A stretch of DNA of 64,000 nt from Linum tenue (taxonomy: Eukaryota > Streptophyta > Magnoliopsida > Malpighiales > Linaceae): NCBI GenBank assembly GCA_946122785.1, contig CAMGYJ010000004.1, forward strand, positions 58,598,679 to 58,662,678, given 5' to 3'. The notes below the pieces were generated by a model. That model made no database searches. It worked only from the letters and a program-made list of their open reading frames with translations, and had not been told where the DNA came from. Made by a program: the position numbers and the translations under genes. Position 1 is the stretch's first letter; the number at the start of each line of letters is the position of its first letter. Positions 13,201 through 22,465 of the stretch are shown here, in pieces.

Positions 13201-15367
13201 CCTAGGTTATCAAATAAAAAAAACATGTGATATTTGACAAAAACAGAGGGTAAAACGTGTTATTTCATAATAACACAAGGGGTAGGAGTTATTTAAAATA
13301 ACTTGCTGACTAATTAACTCGTTTTAATAAAATGCTGCCAAACAAATTATTTGTGTTCAAATAAGTCATTATGAGTAATCTTAACCCAAAGAACTCACTT
13401 AAATACTTCATTCAATGAGCCCGAAATGTTACTGACCAAAATAATTCATCCAAACGACCCATATATATCGTATTGTTGATCTATAATGAGACAATCATGT
13501 ACATAACAATCCATAACAATGTGGTCAGTCAAATTTGTAACTTTGATATACAATGATGGCTGTAATTTTCCTGTGGATTGGCTCTTAATTGTCAAAGTGG
13601 TTGTTGGGTTCTAAAGACCTACCTCAACGACCTTTGAAACATGTACACATGTCAATTGTACGTCATCTCTAATGCTAGTATAGCACGTAGATCGTCTCTG
13701 TTAATGGCTACTCTATTTACATGTATATGGTGAATGCTGTTCTGAGATTGCATGTGTGTCTTTTTTTCCCCCGGATTTGTGACTATATGTATGTATGTAT
13801 ATTTGTTATTGTAGCATGAAGGGGATACTTGCACGGTATAGCCTGCACGCTAACAACCTCAACAAGCCTCAACAGCCTTCCCTTGAATTACAGGCAACTT
13901 TTCTACGACCTGCTAGCTACTTTCTTCTCCTTCTTTTCTTATCCTTGTGGAGGCTATAGCTAGCTTGATCATCAATGCATATATATATCTACGTTTCAAC
14001 TTGTGTATCTACAGCTGGAGAACAGCAATTACATCCGTCTGAGCAAGGAAGTTTCTGAAAAGACCCATCAACTCAGGTACATTTATATTACTAGCTAGCT
14101 AGGCATAATTACGAGGACTAGGTAGTAGGATTAATGCAGTAGTGTCGTTTAGTTTTGATGTTAATAAACCCATTTTTGGGCGCAGGCAGCTGCGAGGGGA
14201 GGATCTGAATGGAATGAGCATCGAGGAGCTTCATCAGCTCGAAAGGAAGCTTGACTCTGGCCTCCAACGAGTCATTGAAACAAAGGCTAGCTTAGCTATA
14301 CCTTTTCCATATTTCACTTAATTAATTCCCACGGGTTATCTCTTTGGTGTCCTCACTTTTATGGCTTCACGTTGTGCCATCTTCCCGTAATCGTCATTAA
14401 TTATGATCAGACGATTTATATTAAAATGATGACAATCGTCGCTTATTATATGATGATTCAAAATTTAAATTGATTTGAAGTATTTAGGATTAGAATATAT
14501 GATTCGGAGTTTAGGGCTCATATGCATTGATTAGTTGTGAATCTAGCTATATCTTATCATCATATTATTAGATGAATACTCTACCAATAATGTGATGTAT
14601 TAATTTCTAGGGTTTGGTGTATAGTGAGTGAAAGTTATGTGAAATTGATTATGTTTTGCGCGCCTTAATTAAGTTTGCGCTACCTTGATCATTCTTTTTT
14701 CTGATTTGTTAATTCTTTACAGTCGGACAAGATCAAGAACGAGATATCTTCCCTGGAAACAAAGGTGCGTGCGTGCATGGACTTACTAATCAACTTCAGT
14801 TCCACTAATTCAATTACATTTAGAAGAGGATTTAGGTTTGATGATTGGTATTAACTTTATCTAATCAGTCCAAATCATGCGTACGCTTGCAGGGAGCACA
14901 GCTGCTGGAGGAGAACAGAGAACTGAAGCAGAAAGTAATTATTTATTTATTGATTTTCACAGAATGCATGGGTTTAAAAAAGATGGCCATAATTATCGTG
15001 TTGAACGTAATTAATTTTGGTGCAGGTGATGATGATGGTAAGGATGAACGAGGGGAAGGAACCGGCGGCGGCTGCAGCGCCGGCGAATTATCTGGACATT
15101 AACATGGTGGTAGCAGCGGCAGCAGATGATGACGATGAAGATCAGCAAGAGGAAGAAGAAGGGATGTCGTCGGAGTCCGCCGCCAATGTTTGCAGCTGTA
15201 GCAGCGGCCCTCCGGTTGAAGACGATTGCTCCGACACTTCTCTCAAACTTGGGTCAGCTTAATTAATTCTACTTACAAAATCTATGTATACAAGTATTAA
15301 CAACGTACTCCCATTTGCTATAATAATTACTGGTTTTTTAATACGTATATGCAGGCTGCCGTTTTGA
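10216..15367 (+). CDS. SVP/AGL24-like: MIKC MADS-box transcription factor, SVP/AGL24 (StMADS11) clade
   Basis: Exons: 10216-10397, 13815-13893, 14015-14076, 14186-14285, 14723-14764, 14893-14934, 15026-15252, 15355-15367; 248 aa. Exon sizes 79, 62, 100, 42, 42 are the canonical MIKC pattern. Residues 1-60 form the MADS DNA-binding domain ([32 protein letters not shown]). Residues about 88-165 form the K domain ([29 protein letters not shown]). The C-terminus holds an Ala-rich and Asp/Glu-rich insert and ends DTSLKLGLPF, a clade signature. Known members regulate flowering time, meristem identity or dormancy. LRGEDLNG and RYSLHA recall AGL24; RVIETKSDKI recalls SVP, so orthology is left open. 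Introns 2 and 4 appear to have GC donors. Intron 1 is 3.4 kb and holds transposons. Confidence 0.93.
11262..11610 (-). repeat. MITE-family copy in MADS intron 1
   Basis: The sequence 11400-11580 aligns, on the opposite strand, with the interior of the elements at 15747-16164 and 16221-16618. Shared tracts include the ATCGTCATT / GATGTCA / CACTTAT(A/G)AT(A/G)TGAT series and CTTTAATTTGAAG. The termini are decayed. Confidence 0.55.
12165..12258 (+). repeat. Dispersed repeat, copy 2 (related to 2154-2262)
   Basis: Contains GGTTGGGCCAGTAGAAT followed by ACCGGTTCGGTTCATTAC, as in the reverse complement of 2154-2262. It is located in MADS intron 1. The sequence continues to about 12420 with related GGTTCA/TGAACC motifs. 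Confidence 0.45.
12518..13459. mobile_element. PIF/Harbinger-like MITE in MADS intron 1, split by a SINE
   Basis: The left end GGGTTGTTTGAATGCAAT and the right end AATTCATCCAAACGACCC are approximate inverses. Both flanks contain TGAGTTATTT-type motifs repeated in inverse orientation. A SINE with clean target duplications (12969-13222) lies inside. The outer target duplication is unclear. Confidence 0.45.
12969..13222 (+). mobile_element. tRNA-derived SINE, 254 bp, 14-bp target duplication
   Basis: The 5' head has an A-box-like TAGCATAGTGGTGAAACC (12982-12999) and a B-box-like GAGTTCGATTCCC (13035-13047), at Pol III promoter spacing. A unique body and a short A-rich tail (AAATAAAAAAAA) follow. 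Perfect 14-bp repeats ACATGTGATATTTG flank it at 12955-12968 and 13223-13236. It is transcribed in the same direction as the host MADS gene. The family name is not known to me. Confidence 0.85.
14370..14540 (-). repeat. MITE-family fragment in MADS intron 4
   Basis: Resembles the interior of the elements at 15747-16164 and 11262-11610 (ATCGTCATTA, GACAATCGTCGCTTATTATATGATGA, TTGATTTGAAG-type tracts). The terminal repeats are absent. Confidence 0.4.
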
Positions 15368-15688
15368 ACGCTTTGACAGCATGCACGAGGCCAGCAAAAA
15401 AAAGGGGCTGCTGCTGTATGTTCGTACGTAATAATGTTAAGAGTCGGAGACATGATGAATGCATATGATCAATTAATTAAATCTTTGGGTGTTGTTTACT
15501 GTTCGGGCTGTCGTAATTATCTCGTCGATAATGGTAGCTTCGCCGCGCTGATCATCATCGCCCAACTAAAATGACTGGAGACTGATGTGTTAATTAAGCG
15601 GTGGTCTAATGTTATGTGAACTGCTTATTATTTGCCACGGATGACTTTTTGTGACTGTTTTAATCAAGTTAAGATTTGGTGATGATGA

Positions 15689-15690
<2 letters not shown>
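15368..15690 (+). other. 3' flank of the MADS gene
   Basis: Probable 3'-UTR and downstream sequence. AATAA-type signals near 15430 are compatible with polyadenylation. No other gene is seen. Confidence 0.35.

Positions 15691-15748
<58 letters not shown>
15690..15748. repeat. (AT)n microsatellite
   Basis: An uninterrupted AT dinucleotide run that abuts the left end of a MITE-like element. The open frames crossing it are artefacts. Confidence 0.95.
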
Positions 15749-15750
<2 letters not shown>

Positions 15751-16161
15751 TGACTACTTCGGTGCACTCACAAAAATGGGTGCGTTCAATGCACCCAACT
15801 CAAAAACTAGTCTTAAGGTGTTGGATGTTGAATGTTAATTTGTAGAATCAGTGTAATATGATGATATAACATATGATAACAACTAATTAGCCGATTACCC
15901 TAAGCCTTAGACCTCCAATTTTGAGTTCTATCCCTAAACTCCAAATTGTAAACCCTAACCCTAACCCTAAATCTCTAAACTCTAAATCCTTCAAATTAAA
16001 GTAAATCTTCAATGGTTTTTGTGCAAATTCATGTGCGTTATTGTTCATCACATCATAAGTGATGATTGATGTCATTTTTACATAAATCGCATGTTTAAAA
16101 TGATGGTTATGAAGCGAGTGCACTGAATGCACCCAAAAAAGCGAGTGCACCGAAGACGACA

Positions 16162-16164
<3 letters not shown>
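15747..16164. mobile_element. MITE-like element A with about 45-bp terminal inverted repeats
   Basis: The left end GGTGACTACTTCGGTGCACT continues to GGGTGCGTTCAATGCACCC. The right end reads GGGTGCATTC...-type sequence in inverse, ending GTGCACCGAAGACGACACC. It is flanked on both sides by (AT)n. The interior contains CCCTAA-like and AAACTCTAAA motifs. It has no coding capacity and belongs to the family also found at 16221-16618, 11262-11610 and 14370-14540. Confidence 0.65.

Positions 16165-16223
<59 letters not shown>
16164..16223. repeat. (AT)n microsatellite between two MITE copies
   Basis: A pure AT dinucleotide run joining element A to element B. Confidence 0.95.
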
Positions 16224-16226
<3 letters not shown>

Positions 16227-16618
16227 CTCGCTTTTTTGGGTGCATTCAGTGCACCCACCTCTAAAAGTGATCATAATACATTAAATTTTGAAATTTAATG
16301 AGTTGTATTAGTCTAATATGATGATATAACATAGAATCCCAACTAATCAACCCATTGTCCTAACCTATTAACCTTCAATTTTGAATCTCAACCCAAAATC
16401 CCAAATTGTAAACCCTAACCCTAAATTCCTAAACCCTGAATCATTCAAATTAAAGTGAATTTTGAATGATTTTTGTACAAATTCATGTGGTTCTTGTTCA
16501 TCATACCACAAGTGATGATTGACATCGTTTTCACATGAATCGCCTGCTCATAATGACGATTATGAGGCGGGTGCATTGAATGCACCAAAAAAAGTGAGTG
16601 CACCGAAGACATAACCAT
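16221..16618. mobile_element. MITE-like element B, tandem neighbour of element A
   Basis: It begins inside the terminal repeat (CACTCGCTTTTTTGGGTGCA) and lacks the outermost GGTG...TTCGGTG of element A. It ends GTGAGTGCACCGAAGACATAACC before a short AT run. The interior is clearly homologous to element A, in the same orientation. Confidence 0.6.
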
Positions 16619-16795
16619 ATATATATGACCCCTTTTGTAATTGCATTGTGATGCATTCATGCGTTAATTGACCGACTTTGTTGATTCTGTTGTTATTACT
16701 ATTATTATGATTATTATTATGTTTAGTTGGTTTTTTTTATGTTTGGTTTAATTTGTTATTTGAGATATTTGTATGGGTTTATATCTAGGACTATT

Positions 16796-16917
16796 TTTTT
16801 TTATCTATAAGGGTGATATAGGGTTTTTTTTGTGATTAAGGTATTACTTAAAGGATTCGAACCTGAGACTTCCAAGTTCTAGGCTAGTGGTATTACCACT
16901 AGACCAAGCCATTGTTC
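16796..16917 (-). mobile_element. Short tRNA-derived SINE (about 122 bp), 19-bp target duplication
   Basis: On the minus strand an A-box-like TGGCTTGGTCTAGTGGTA and a B-box GGTTCGAATCC are followed by a short body and an A-rich tail (T-runs on the plus strand at 16794-16830). Perfect 19-bp repeats GTTTATATCTAGGACTATT flank it at 16777-16795 and 16918-16936. It is the same family as 19892-20016. Confidence 0.85.
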
Positions 16918-16936
16918 GTTTATATCTAGGACTATT

Positions 16937-17529
16937 ATTCATTATCAATTGTCTATTCTTTCTTAGAAAGTTATTATTTACTTGTTAGAATAGTCAATGC
17001 ATGTTATTTTAATTGGGTACTATTATTTGCCGTGAATTTTTTTTATATACGGATTCGGAAAATTATTTTCTCACAACTTATAACACATATCAAACTTCCC
17101 AAATTTCCAAAAAAAAAATTAACAATTGTAAAACGACGTTCTCCGAAAAGTCGCCAGAAAAGTCAACGCAAAAGTAGCCGGTAAAGTCACTAGAGAAACT
17201 TTCAAACTATCTACTCTAGTTCAAACCACCCTAAACTCTAAATTCAAACCAAATTTTTTTTATGAATTACTTGGTATATATTATCATAAAAAAAAACTCA
17301 GATACTTTGTGGCAACAACTTTTACCACTAAGGAATAAAAGTGATTTTATACCATATATCTATACCGCCAAGAATTAGAGTCTGGGTTACATCTCTATTC
17401 ACAAGTACATAGCTAATTCCTCCTCAACACATAATGCAACAACTTCTTTTATTTGTCACAGATAACCTCGACACTAGGGAGTTTTGCTCCAAACTTAACC
17501 AAACATCTGAGATCCTACCCTCAAAAAAG
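16937..17529. other. Non-genic AT-rich stretch
   Basis: No gene or clear element. The right part may be the 3' region of the minus-strand LINE relic that follows. Confidence 0.3.
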
Positions 17530-19677
17530 TGCTAATTATTGACTGCCAGATCAGTCTCCCAGCCTTAGTATAGTGGCTGAGCTCGAAAAGAAACTCACAA
17601 CCCACTTCAACTCTTCCTTCCATGAATTAGAAGGAAGTCTAGAAGTAATTTTGGAAAATAAGCTTGAGAAAAGGAACTTGTACATGTTGCACTCTACAAA
17701 GAGATGATTTTGTGTCTCAATTCTGCAGGAGCAGTAGACACAAACGGTAACCCCATGAATCCCCCATTTGAGCAACTTATCACTAGTGGAAGAACTTCCT
17801 TACCATAAGCCAACTTAAGAATTGATTTATGGGGATTAATGGAGCCTTCCAGAGGAGCTTGAACCATGTTACTTCTTCTGCTTTTGGCCTCAAATCTTTC
17901 CATACCAGCTTTGAGGAGAATTTGACAAGAGTTTTCCCATTCCACTGACCCTTTCCATCAACAACCGCTAACTTGTTTTGGACCTAATCTCTAGTTTTAA
18001 GTAGCTTCTGCCATAACCACGAGCCAGAGTTACAACTTGATACCCAGAAATCCACTCCTTGGAGTTTATATTCCATATCCACGCAACCCAAAGAGAGCCC
18101 TGTTTACTTTAGTAAGCAAATCCCATATATGTCTTACAATGCATGTCAGATTCCAACCTTTAAGATCTCTAATGTCCAACCCCCTTCCTTTTTAGGGTAA
18201 GAGATTTTGTCCCATGCAACAACTGCTTTGTGTAAACCTTCAGCCCTAAGTCCCGAGAGAAAGTCACTACACAATTTCTCAATTTCAGCAATCACTTTCT
18301 TTGGCAACATAAACACAACCATCCAAAACTGAACCATACTATAGATCACTGACAGAACTAACTGCAACTTCCCAGCATAACTCAGAAGCTTTGCCTCCAA
18401 ATTCTGGATCTTTTTAGTTATCTTTTCGATTAGGGGTAGGGGTAGACATTTGACCGAACCGAAATTGAGTATATCGGGTCTACCGATCACCCTACACCTA
18501 AAACCAAAGTCCAACCAAAATATAATTCGATTTGGTTTGACCGAATTGAGTTATATTCTGGTTCGGTTCGGGATCCCGACCAAACTCAAAATTCTAGACT
18601 CTTCCTCTTTTCTTTACACCCTCTTCGTCATTTTTCCTCGAATCTTCCTCTCTCTCTACCAACAAACATATTTCCACACCTTCCTCTGCTCGTCAAACCA
18701 CTCCCTCCATCTCCTTCAAATCTGCTACTCTTCCAAACCTGATCTTTCCCCCAACTCCTCCATAAATCCGCCTCTCACCTCCTCCTCTTCCTTCTCCCCT
18801 GTCCAGCGCCATCGTATGCAGCCGCAGGTCGGGGATAGGGTGTCTCCATTGCAGACGACACGACAAGCCCATCTCAGAACACGACGGATCTGCTCCGTCT
18901 CTCTTCCGTCTTCGAATCTACTGACGACGCCTACGACTCCAAGTTCATACGATTCTATGCCACTAATGCCACCAATCTCGCATGCAAAAGGTGAGATCGA
19001 TCGGCGACGAGGGCGAAGCTGCGATTCAATGGTTGCTTGCGGCGTCAGATAAGAGATGCGATTTGGCGACGCATGGTTCATGGAGGCTCGCGGAGATGAG
19101 ATTTGCATTTGGCTATTGTTCAACGTTTATTGTTGTTGCTGGCGGCTGTTGTGTAGGATAGGGATATAGATGGGATTGGGCTTAGGGTTGTGTGGGGTAG
19201 GATTTGGGATGAGATTGGGCTTAAGATCATGTGGGTTGCGGGGGGCTCGGTTGGGGAGATGGGTTTGGGGGAGAAGAGTTTGGGCTTGGGGAGAGTGGGT
19301 TGTGGGGTTTTGGGCTTAATTAAGTGGCGGGCAACAGAAATTCGGTTTCTCGGTTCGGAATTCGGGTTCGGATTAACTACCCTGGTTTTCAAAATATTCA
19401 ATTTTTCCTTCTGAAGTCCGAACCGAACAATATTAATTCGGTTCCAGTTCAGTTTTGTTCGGTTTCCATCTGGTTCGGGTTTATCGAACCAGATGCCCAC
19501 CCCTAATTAGGGGTCTACATGCTTTAATCGATAACTTACTTGGTATAAGAGGGATCCCTAAGTATCTGACTGGCAAGGTGCCAAGAGTGTAACCTGCCCT
19601 TTCTGCCATGTTTTGCATCCATTCTTTATGAATACCAACACAATACAACTCACATTTTGATGGATTTGAAACCATAC
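17530..19677 (-). pseudogene. Minus-strand LINE ORF2 relic, split by a hAT-like element
   Basis: Reading on the minus strand: NPSKCELYC and LPVRYLGIPLIPSKLSIKACRPLI (19675-19515), then after the insertion LIEKITKKIQNLEAKLLSYAGKLQL (18435-18360), FLSGLRAEGLHKAVVAWDKI, and a C-terminal zinc-ribbon-like region CVYCSCRIETQNHLFVEC (17735-17680). The order and wording parallel the intact LINE at 25850-26740. Stops and frameshifts show decay. The 5' RT core and endonuclease are missing. Confidence 0.75.
18437..19505. mobile_element. hAT-like non-autonomous element, 1069 bp, 8-bp target duplication
   Basis: It starts TAGGGGTAGACATTTGACCG and ends AGATGCCCACCCCTA, approximately inverse. Subterminal CCGAACCGAA and GGTTCGG motifs are on both sides. 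Identical 8-bp repeats ATTAGGGG flank it at 18429-18436 and 19506-19513. Removing it with one repeat rejoins the LINE minus-strand frame (ACRPLI-EKITKK). The interior includes a CT-rich 200-aa open frame with no family match I recognise and no transposase. Confidence 0.8.
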
Positions 19678-19891
19678 CAATTTATTTTTATATATTAATA
19701 ATAAACCTAATTATTTCCTAATTCAAACACTAAACCCACTAATTCAAACTCTAAATTCTAAATCAAATCGTAATTTAGGGTTAAGAGTTTGAATTGGAGA
19801 ATAAGTGAGGTTTAGCATTAAAATTTTAAAATTAATTATATTTAGTGTTTAATTTTAGAAACAATTCTTCTACCCCTCCCGAACCCTAAAC
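19678..19891. other. Non-genic AT-rich stretch
   Basis: Simple AAACCCTAAT/AAATTCTAAA-type sequence; no gene or complete element. Confidence 0.3.
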
Positions 19892-20016
19892 AATTTTTTA
19901 TAGGGGTGATATAGATTTTTAATATTTTATAATTAAGGTACTATTTAATGGATTCAAACCTGCGACCCTCAAGCTCTAGGCTAATGGTATTACCACTAGG
20001 CCAATCCCTTGTTCGT
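19892..20016 (-). mobile_element. Second copy of the short tRNA-derived SINE
   Basis: The minus strand reads GGATTGGCCTAGTGGTAATA (A-box region) and GCAGGTTTGAATCCATTAA (B-box region), close to the copy at 16796-16917. It is flanked by imperfect 14-bp repeats, CCCGAACCCTAAAC (19878-19891) and CCCAAACCTTAAAC (20017-20030), with two differences, so it is an older insertion. Confidence 0.75.
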
Positions 20017-20030
20017 CCCAAACCTTAAAC

Positions 20031-20559
20031 CCTTATCTCCACCAAACCATCAACCTTCTACCTTGATACATCCAATCTTACTACGATGTCATCTTAGAAG
20101 CTGAATCGTTCCAACCTCCACTAACAATAATCGTTTGCATCATTGAAAGATTCATTCTAGTCCCAAGAACTCGATGTTTCGACCCCCAGGGCTACTGGAA
20201 ACCTCGATCCAAGCTTTGGCACTATTCATGGTGTCTTCGCTTGGGACCTCAAATCGAGCGATTCCTATGCGTTTAGAATCACATTTCAAGAGACTAATGA
20301 AGTTTTGGGTCATTCCTCATGTCGGTAGCTCGAGAAAAGATCATTTACAATTAATAAGCACACTAATTACCATTGTTGCTATAACTTGAATACGAATTAT
20401 CTTTTTCCAAATCAAACATAATATTTTTGTCAAAAATCATTTATTTTTAACTTCTACAATTGATAAGCACAATGAACTAATTATCATGCTTATATATATT
20501 TTTAAAATTATATAATTAATAATCGAAATAAAAATGTAAATTACCTTAATATCGTCAGA
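20031..20559. other. Non-genic stretch
   Basis: No gene or element recognised. A 71-codon open frame at 20174-20389 shows no family features. Confidence 0.3.
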
Positions 20560-20955
20560 ACTAGGTCGGGACAAGAAATTTCGGCGACTAAAGCCTGGTC
20601 AGCCAAAAAATTCCGGCGGTTGGAGCTTGGTCGGGCCGAGAAATCCTGGCGGCACATCGTGGTTCTAACCAAAATAAGATTTTCCGACGGCTAGTACCTA
20701 GTAGGGCCGAAGGATTTCGATTGCCAGGGCCTGGTCGAGCCGAATATTTCAGGCAGCCCGTTGCGTTTGGTAAAAATAAGATTTTCCGACGGCCAGCACC
20801 TGATCGGACCGAAGGATTCCGACGGCCAGAGCCTGCTTTGTCCGAAAAATTCTTGCGGCCCGTCATGGTTCTTGCCGAAGGAATCCTTCGACCCGAGCAA
20901 ATCTTGCTAGAAAATCTTCATTTTCGCCAGAAAGTACTGGCCGCTGGCGAAACTT
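20560..20955. repeat. GC-rich degenerate minisatellite (about 34-bp unit, 102-bp higher-order period)
   Basis: Degenerate repeats around GGTCGGGCCGAAAAATTCCGGCGGC recur every 30-35 bp. The word AAAATAAGATTTTCCGACGGC begins at 20671 and again at 20773, a 102-bp step. The block is far more GC-rich than its AT-rich surroundings and stays open in frames on both strands. A repetitive translation (SGRRNPS, GRRKILF) results, but no start context or homologue is known. Confidence 0.7.
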
Positions 20956-22390
20956 TGTCTAACCGGCGAGTATATTTCTAAATGTAGGATTTTGTAGAAT
21001 TATATTATTGAATTTTAAAATTATAAACAAAATTATAAAAAAAGACTGCGACAAATAGCCATCCACATAGTTTTATCTTGTTTGAGAGGAAATGAGTTTG
21101 AGATTAATCCTATAATTATGTACTTACCTCAACGTTGTAATCATGAATAAAAATTCAACTGATTGGTAGTAAGTTAGTTTTATTTTTATCGCTTTTCGTA
21201 GTTCTCTGTAGTTTGTTTTATTGCAAGATCATCGAAACTCGACACTTGAAACTGATATTGCGTCAATTGGTATAAGAGTCTGGTTGCTGCTGAATACACT
21301 TCGTCGATTTTCAAGCAGGGGTTTACTCCATGGGCACAAAGCTACGAGTAAACTCTTTCTTGACTTCTTCGCTACCTTAGCTATCTGTCATCGTTACATC
21401 CCCCGCTACATCCTATCTCCCATTGCCACACTTTTCGATTCCTCATCAACTGCGACGGTAGGAACGAGAGGCGCCAAATTGAGGACATCCACAAGTCGTA
21501 ATTATGATGTTTATAACAATGCAAAAGCTTGGGACTATCACAAAGACTTGGGAAGAATAAAAACTTCTTTCTTTACAACATTTTCAACGGTAATAAATTT
21601 AGTCCTATAGTAAATTCCAGGGTAATCTAAGGCTTCCAAAACGTCCAAAGCATAACCCAACAACGACTGCTAAGTTGAGGCTTGAATTTGGCTTCAATGA
21701 GCTGTGGCGTATTGCGAATTCATTGCTTCCATAACCCTAACTCTGGTAGCCAGAACCTCCCAAGTTGACTAACCACCACGAGATGCGATTCAGGCGGTCA
21801 ATGAATTATAGATGGCGGAGCTTGCGACTATAGTAATCGGTGCCTACTATGGGAGCAAGTCGTCGAATGAGAAGGTTCCGACCTCTTCACTATCAAATGT
21901 GATAACAATCTTTAGTTTTTCTGTATGTAAAGCAGGCATGACAGCAAATCACCACAGCGGCAGGTCGCAATTGAAAGGCCACAACTTCGCTGCTATTCCA
22001 CTCAGGGGAGTGGCATGAGAAAGTGTGACGATTGACCAGGACCAAGGTGAGGGGATTCACGCTCGTTGGTAAGGATGACAATTCTTCTCATACTCTTGGG
22101 TATTTTGTTAACCAATCCAATTGGGTTTGGTATGAAACCCAAATAAATGGCAAATAGGTAGAGTTTGATAAGTTTATAACAATACCCATTTATTTGGGTT
22201 GGGTTAAGCTTTTAATTCATGAATTTGGATTTGTACCTATACTCATATGAAAATTACAGTTTGATACCTAAACTTAATATATCTTTAGATTTAGTACCTA
22301 AATTTAATTATGTTTGCATATAAGTCCTCAAATAGTGATGAAAATAACATTTGCGTACTTAATTTTTTTTTGTACCACATTTTGATATCT
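20956..22390. other. Non-genic stretch before the LINE
   Basis: A 129-codon open frame at 21221-21610 has no recognisable domain. Positions 22070-22390 contain GGGTTTGGTATGAAACCC and similar motifs that continue after the LINE at 27166-27300, so the LINE inserted into an older repeat. Confidence 0.35.
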
Positions 22391-22465
22391 AAACTTTTAT
22401 ATTTTGGAGATAGAATCGTAAGTTCTCTCTCTCTAACCTCTCGCTGCTAATCGTTTCTGCTCGCG

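Noticed and set aside
14286..14340. Extending MADS exon 4 to a later GT donor
   Set aside because: This would run through stops and destroy the 100-nt canonical exon; the GC donor preserves phase and the ETK|SDKI junction.
15951..15970. Telomere-like CCCTAA repeats
   Set aside because: Only three units, of CCCTAA rather than the plant CCCTAAA type, inside a MITE-like element; a similar phrase recurs at 16410 in the sister copy.
15651..16258. Proteins with Tyr-Ile repeats
   Set aside because: Artefacts of translating (AT)n microsatellites.
18450..19052. 200-codon open frame as a host gene
   Set aside because: It starts inside the hAT-like terminus and runs through CT-rich sequence; it is inside the transposon and has no recognised domain.
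21221..21610. 129-codon open frame as a gene
   Set aside because: No domain, no splice partners and no promoter; compatible with chance.
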